From: Oscillospiraceae bacterium
GTDB taxonomy: Bacteria; Bacillota; Clostridia; Oscillospirales; Ruminococcaceae
DNA: 40,100 nucleotides
Reading direction: 5' to 3'
Assembly: GCA_017468365.1 (NCBI GenBank)
Contig: JAFUIS010000016.1
Location: 1-40,100, forward strand
The position numbers were made by a program, and so were the translations under genes. Position 1 is the first letter of the stretch. Every line of letters begins with the position of its first letter. Below are positions 37,457 to 40,100 of this stretch, one piece after another. The notes under the pieces are model-generated. The model saw only the letters and a program-made list of their open reading frames with translations. It was not told where the DNA came from and made no database searches.

Positions 37457-39184
37457 TTGTCAGTTAAACCTGCCGAAAACGAAAACGCAAGTTTTGATTC
37501 TGCTGTTGAGTATCTGTATCTCCGTATTTATGAGTTTTTCTACATAACGGGAATCCGTTTTCTCCGCCAGATAAGAGGCGGATATCATTACGCTGCAAGA
37601 CAGTTACGCTATATAAAAACCGGAACCAAAGAATGGTTTCTTTATACCGGAAGAAGAATTTATACTTCCTTAAGAAACGTTTTCACCGGAAAATACCATG
37701 CATTTCTTTCTTACAGCAACAAAGCCGCAGATGCTTTTGAAGTGCTTCGCAACAGCAAAGAAAGCCCCAAAGATAAAAAAATAGCCGCGCTTAAAGACGT
37801 TATCTACTGCTGGGGAATTCTTGTCTGGAAAATATTCGCCACCATTTTTAACTATGTTGCACCGGTGCTTGCGCTTATTTTCCTTGTTGTGACTATCCAG
37901 TATTTCGGCGCTCTTCAATACGGACTTGCATTTAAATCCAACGGCAAGACCCTTGCTTATATCGCTGATGAAAGCGTTTATAACGAAGCTGAACAGATAA
38001 TCCGAAGCCGTACTTCCACCGAAATTTCCGATGTAGGAAATATAACTCCGCTTTTCTCCGTCGTTCCTGTAAGCAGCCTTAACCTTACCGAGCCGGAGGA
38101 ACTTGCAAACATAATCCTCGGAAGTTCCGGTCAAAGCGTTTATGAAGGATACGGACTTTATATAAACGACGAATTCGTTGGTTCCACCGACGAAGCGGAT
38201 AACCTTCTCGCCCTTCTCGACGAATACCGTGAACAGTTCCGTCAGGAAGGCGACACCGAATCCAAGCTTCAGTTCAAACAAAAAGTCGCACTTGTCGATG
38301 GTGTTTTCCCCACCTCTTCCATTATGGCAATCTCCGAATTCCGCCAGCTTCTCAACAGTGAGATTGAAGGCGAAAAATATCATACCGTTGCCGCCGGAGA
38401 ATCTCCTTCTCTTATCGCAAGTATGTATGATCTTTATTACCAGGAACTTGTTGCCATGAACCCCGCCCTTCAGGAAAGTACCACCGTAAGAGTCGGTCAG
38501 GACCTTGTTGTTTCCAAATCCGTTTCTTATCTTAACGTTACCATGACCCGCCGCGAGGTTTATACCGAAGAGATCCCCTTCACCACCAACTATACTTACA
38601 GCGACAAATACTATAACACCTATTCCAAAGTTACAAAAGCCGGCGTTCCCGGTGAACAGCTTGTCACCGCGCTTGTAACTTATGAAGACGGAATGCCAAT
38701 TTCCCGCCAGGTACTCGTTACCGAATCCATCAAGGATCCCGTTCCGCGCGAAATGGTCGTCGGTACCAAAAACCCGATCTATTCCGTAGGCAACTCTTCC
38801 GGCACCAGCAAGGGCTTCATCTGGCCCACTCTTAAACGCGGTCACGTAAGTATGCCTATATGGGGTTATCCCGGTCATACCGGTACCGATATCGCAGGCG
38901 TCGGCAAAGGCGCAAACATCTATGCCGCAGCCGCAGGTAAAGTCGTTAAAGTCAAATGGGGTTCCACCGGTTACGGTTACCACCTTATCATCGACCACGG
39001 CGACGGAATTCAGACTCTTTACGCACACTGCAGCAACATGTTCGTAAAAGTCGGTCAGTACGTCAACCAGGGCGACATCATCGCAGCCGTCGGTTCCACC
39101 GGTAACTCCACCGGACCGCATCTCCATTTTGAGATCCGAATAAACGGTAAATACGTAGACCCCATGAACTACGTATCACGATGA
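37457..39184 (+). CDS. LysM-G5-M23 membrane-anchored peptidoglycan endopeptidase
   Basis: 575 aa. The TTG start at 37457 follows GAGGTG; no in-frame ATG fits. A long basic, aromatic cytoplasmic-side segment (1-120) is followed by one TM helix (about 125-150). Outside lie a linker domain, LysM (308-354, with T-V-A-A-G-E-S-P-S-L-I-A), G5 (357-436) and peptidase M23 (474-572) with zinc ligands H474, D478 and H557, plus H524 and H555 (YAHC, GPHLHFE). The enzyme would cut peptide cross-bridges of peptidoglycan near the membrane; LysM binds the glycan. All catalytic residues are intact. The large N-terminal cytoplasmic part is unusual for M23 proteins. Monocistronic, with promoter and terminator. 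Confidence 0.92.
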   Translation: MSVKPAENENASFDSAVEYLYLRIYEFFYITGIRFLRQIRGGYHYAARQLRYIKTGTKEWFLYTGRRIYTSLRNVFTGKYHAFLSYSNKAADAFEVLRNSKESPKDKKIAALKDVIYCWGILVWKIFATIFNYVAPVLALIFLVVTIQYFGALQYGLAFKSNGKTLAYIADESVYNEAEQIIRSRTSTEISDVGNITPLFSVVPVSSLNLTEPEELANIILGSSGQSVYEGYGLYINDEFVGSTDEADNLLALLDEYREQFRQEGDTESKLQFKQKVALVDGVFPTSSIMAISEFRQLLNSEIEGEKYHTVAAGESPSLIASMYDLYYQELVAMNPALQESTTVRVGQDLVVSKSVSYLNVTMTRREVYTEEIPFTTNYTYSDKYYNTYSKVTKAGVPGEQLVTALVTYEDGMPISRQVLVTESIKDPVPREMVVGTKNPIYSVGNSSGTSKGFIWPTLKRGHVSMPIWGYPGHTGTDIAGVGKGANIYAAAAGKVVKVKWGSTGYGYHLIIDHGDGIQTLYAHCSNMFVKVGQYVNQGDIIAAVGSTGNSTGPHLHFEIRINGKYVDPMNYVSR

Positions 39185-39196
39185 AAAAGTTTTAAA

Positions 39197-39231
39197 AAAA
39201 AGCACCGCAAAAGCGGTGCTTTTCTTTTTTT
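39197..39231 (+). terminator. Rho-independent terminator of the M23 gene
   Basis: AAAAGCACCGC, AAAA loop, GCGGTGCTTTTCTTTTTTT. Confidence 0.9.
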
Positions 39232-39285
39232 GAGCACCGTTTAAAAAACTTGATGCTCATGCGGTTTTATAAGATTTTGCGCAAC

Positions 39286-39317
39286 AAAAAAAGGCTGCCT
39301 TCCGGCAGCCTTTTTTT
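39286..39317 (-). terminator. Rho-independent terminator
   Basis: AAAAAAAGGCTGCC, TTCC loop, GGCAGCCTTTTTTT, with T-runs on both strands. It serves the leftward gene ending at 39323. Confidence 0.92.
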
Positions 39318-39322
39318 ATTTC

Positions 39323-40100
39323 TTATTCAAATACCGGAGCACCGGTGTTGGGGTTTGCTTCTTCTTCGTCTTTGGAAAGGTCGATGACAACTTTAATGGT
39401 CTCTTTTTCCTGTTTTACAATCTCGTCATCGTTGTAATAATCCGCCAAGAAAAGTGCGGATTCAACGTCCTGATAATATTTGTCCTCAATGGGATCGTAT
39501 GCCTCGATATTCCAATTATAATTATCACCGGTGCTGTAAGTGGCTCTGAGGCTGTTTTGGGGAATATATCTGTACATCATGTACTCAATTTTGTCGTAAA
39601 CCCAATATTCGTCGCCTTCGTCGACCATTCTGACATAGAACGTGTTGTCTCTAACGCCTTCGGGAAGTATAACAAAAAGTTCTCTTTCAAAAACGCCTTC
39701 ACCTTCAACGGTTGCTTCTGCAATAATGGGTTCGTTAACGTTTCCGTCACCGACCATATCATCAATGGAAATTGATGCTTCACCGTAAGGCTCGGTATAA
39801 ACTTCAAATTTGAAAGTTTTGGTTCCTGGTGCGTTTTTGCCGAAGCTCATAACGTCGATAACTACCGGAATGGATGCGGTCGGTGCTACGTAAACATTGG
39901 TGAATTCTGCGGTTTTACTTCTGGGAACAAACATGTAATTCTCAATATTATCGTTATACGGAGTGCCGTCGTCATCCCGTAAAAGATAGTATTCATTCTC
40001 GGCAATTTTAAGAACGTTTTCATGGCCGGGTTTCTGCTCGTTCTGATATTTTCTCATCGGCACAACGTATTCTGCATCGGAATAATCCCAAGGCTCTTCC
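39323..40100 (-). CDS. C-terminal part of an exported-looking beta-rich protein ending in an NPNTG motif
   Basis: The frame is open to the right edge, so the N-terminus is outside the window; at least 258 codons are present. The visible part is acidic, rich in Tyr, Glu, Asp and Asn, with short beta strands and almost no cysteine, like cell-surface domains (for example S-I-P-V-V-I-D-V-M-S-F-G and F-E-R-E-L-F-V-I-L-P-E-G-V). It ends in E-E-E-A-N-P-N-T-G-A-P-V-F-E. NPNTG resembles a sortase-like or anchor motif, but no hydrophobic tail follows, so the usual sorting signal is absent. Family and location are unknown; surface location is inference. Confidence 0.65.
   Translation of the reverse strand, partial: EEPWDYSDAEYVVPMRKYQNEQKPGHENVLKIAENEYYLLRDDDGTPYNDNIENYMFVPRSKTAEFTNVYVAPTASIPVVIDVMSFGKNAPGTKTFKFEVYTEPYGEASISIDDMVGDGNVNEPIIAEATVEGEGVFERELFVILPEGVRDNTFYVRMVDEGDEYWVYDKIEYMMYRYIPQNSLRATYSTGDNYNWNIEAYDPIEDKYYQDVESALFLADYYNDDEIVKQEKETIKVVIDLSKDEEEANPNTGAPVFE

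Noticed and set aside
1-40100. CRISPR array, tRNA, rRNA, IS element or prophage.
   Set aside because: No repeated spacer pattern, cloverleaf, rRNA core sequence, transposase or phage structural gene was seen on either strand.

Overview
The window looks like chromosomal DNA of an uncultured-type gut or anaerobic Clostridia (Bacillota; perhaps an Oscillospiraceae/Christensenellales-like lineage). The reasons are moderate-to-low GC, strong AGGAGG Shine-Dalgarno sites, frequent TTG/GTG starts, sigma-A promoters with 17-nt spacers, a Firmicutes-type L10 leader before rplJ-rplL, and many Clostridia-typical families (TetM-like GTPase fused to a NYN domain, DUF2284, DUF4829, BMP-type nucleoside ABC uptake, G5/LysM/M23 protein). 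I see no rRNA, tRNA, CRISPR array, transposase or prophage.

Layout. 1-12: first codons of a leftward gene. 203-1528: membrane-anchored S11 (D-Ala-D-Ala carboxypeptidase) homologue whose catalytic Ser and Lys are replaced. 1553-2745: promoter, L10 leader, rplJ and rplL. 2803-6252 (leftward): XRE membrane regulator behind a TetM-like GTPase-NYN fusion that carries an in-frame UAA. 6411-9144: small envelope proteins, lipoproteins and an HD hydrolase. 9231-11086 (leftward): class II fructose-bisphosphate aldolase and an OGG-type DNA glycosylase. 11470-13649: small conserved protein, cupin and MATE exporter. 13901-17843: hypothetical genes, including an AT-rich DUF6994 gene, a possible HEXXH metalloprotein and a DUF2284 protein. 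17962-20151: YihY/BrkB protein and two divergent HTH regulators. 20193-22804 (leftward operon): Mrp-type ATPase, HD protein, PatB/MalY aminotransferase. 22988-26189: PfkB kinase, methyltransferase, Sec59/DGK1-like membrane enzyme and CDF-like membrane protein. 26262-28057: ADP-ribosylglycohydrolase fused to a DUF6508-like domain, followed 2 nt later by a DUF2441/ADP-ribosyltransferase-like gene. 28092-31352: MFS exporter, XRE-TPR regulator and an unknown protein. 31624-37276: xpt followed by a complete BMP/ABC purine-nucleoside uptake locus. 37457-39184: LysM-G5-M23 peptidase. 39323-end: exported-looking protein ending in an NPNTG motif.

How the parts work together. The clearest functional units are the purine salvage and uptake locus (Xpt, BMP lipoprotein, ATPase, two permeases), the ribosomal stalk operon, the Mrp-HD-aminotransferase operon and the ART-like/ARH pair. 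The most unusual items are five. The ADP-ribosylation-type pair has its own promoter. The GTPase-RNase fusion is interrupted by one stop codon. The PBP homologue has lost all three active-site motifs. Two genes have their Shine-Dalgarno site in the right arm of an inverted repeat whose loop holds the -10 element. A PfkB kinase carries a CxCCxC cluster next to its catalytic motif. All family assignments are from reading the sequence and recall of family signatures; no database search was run.
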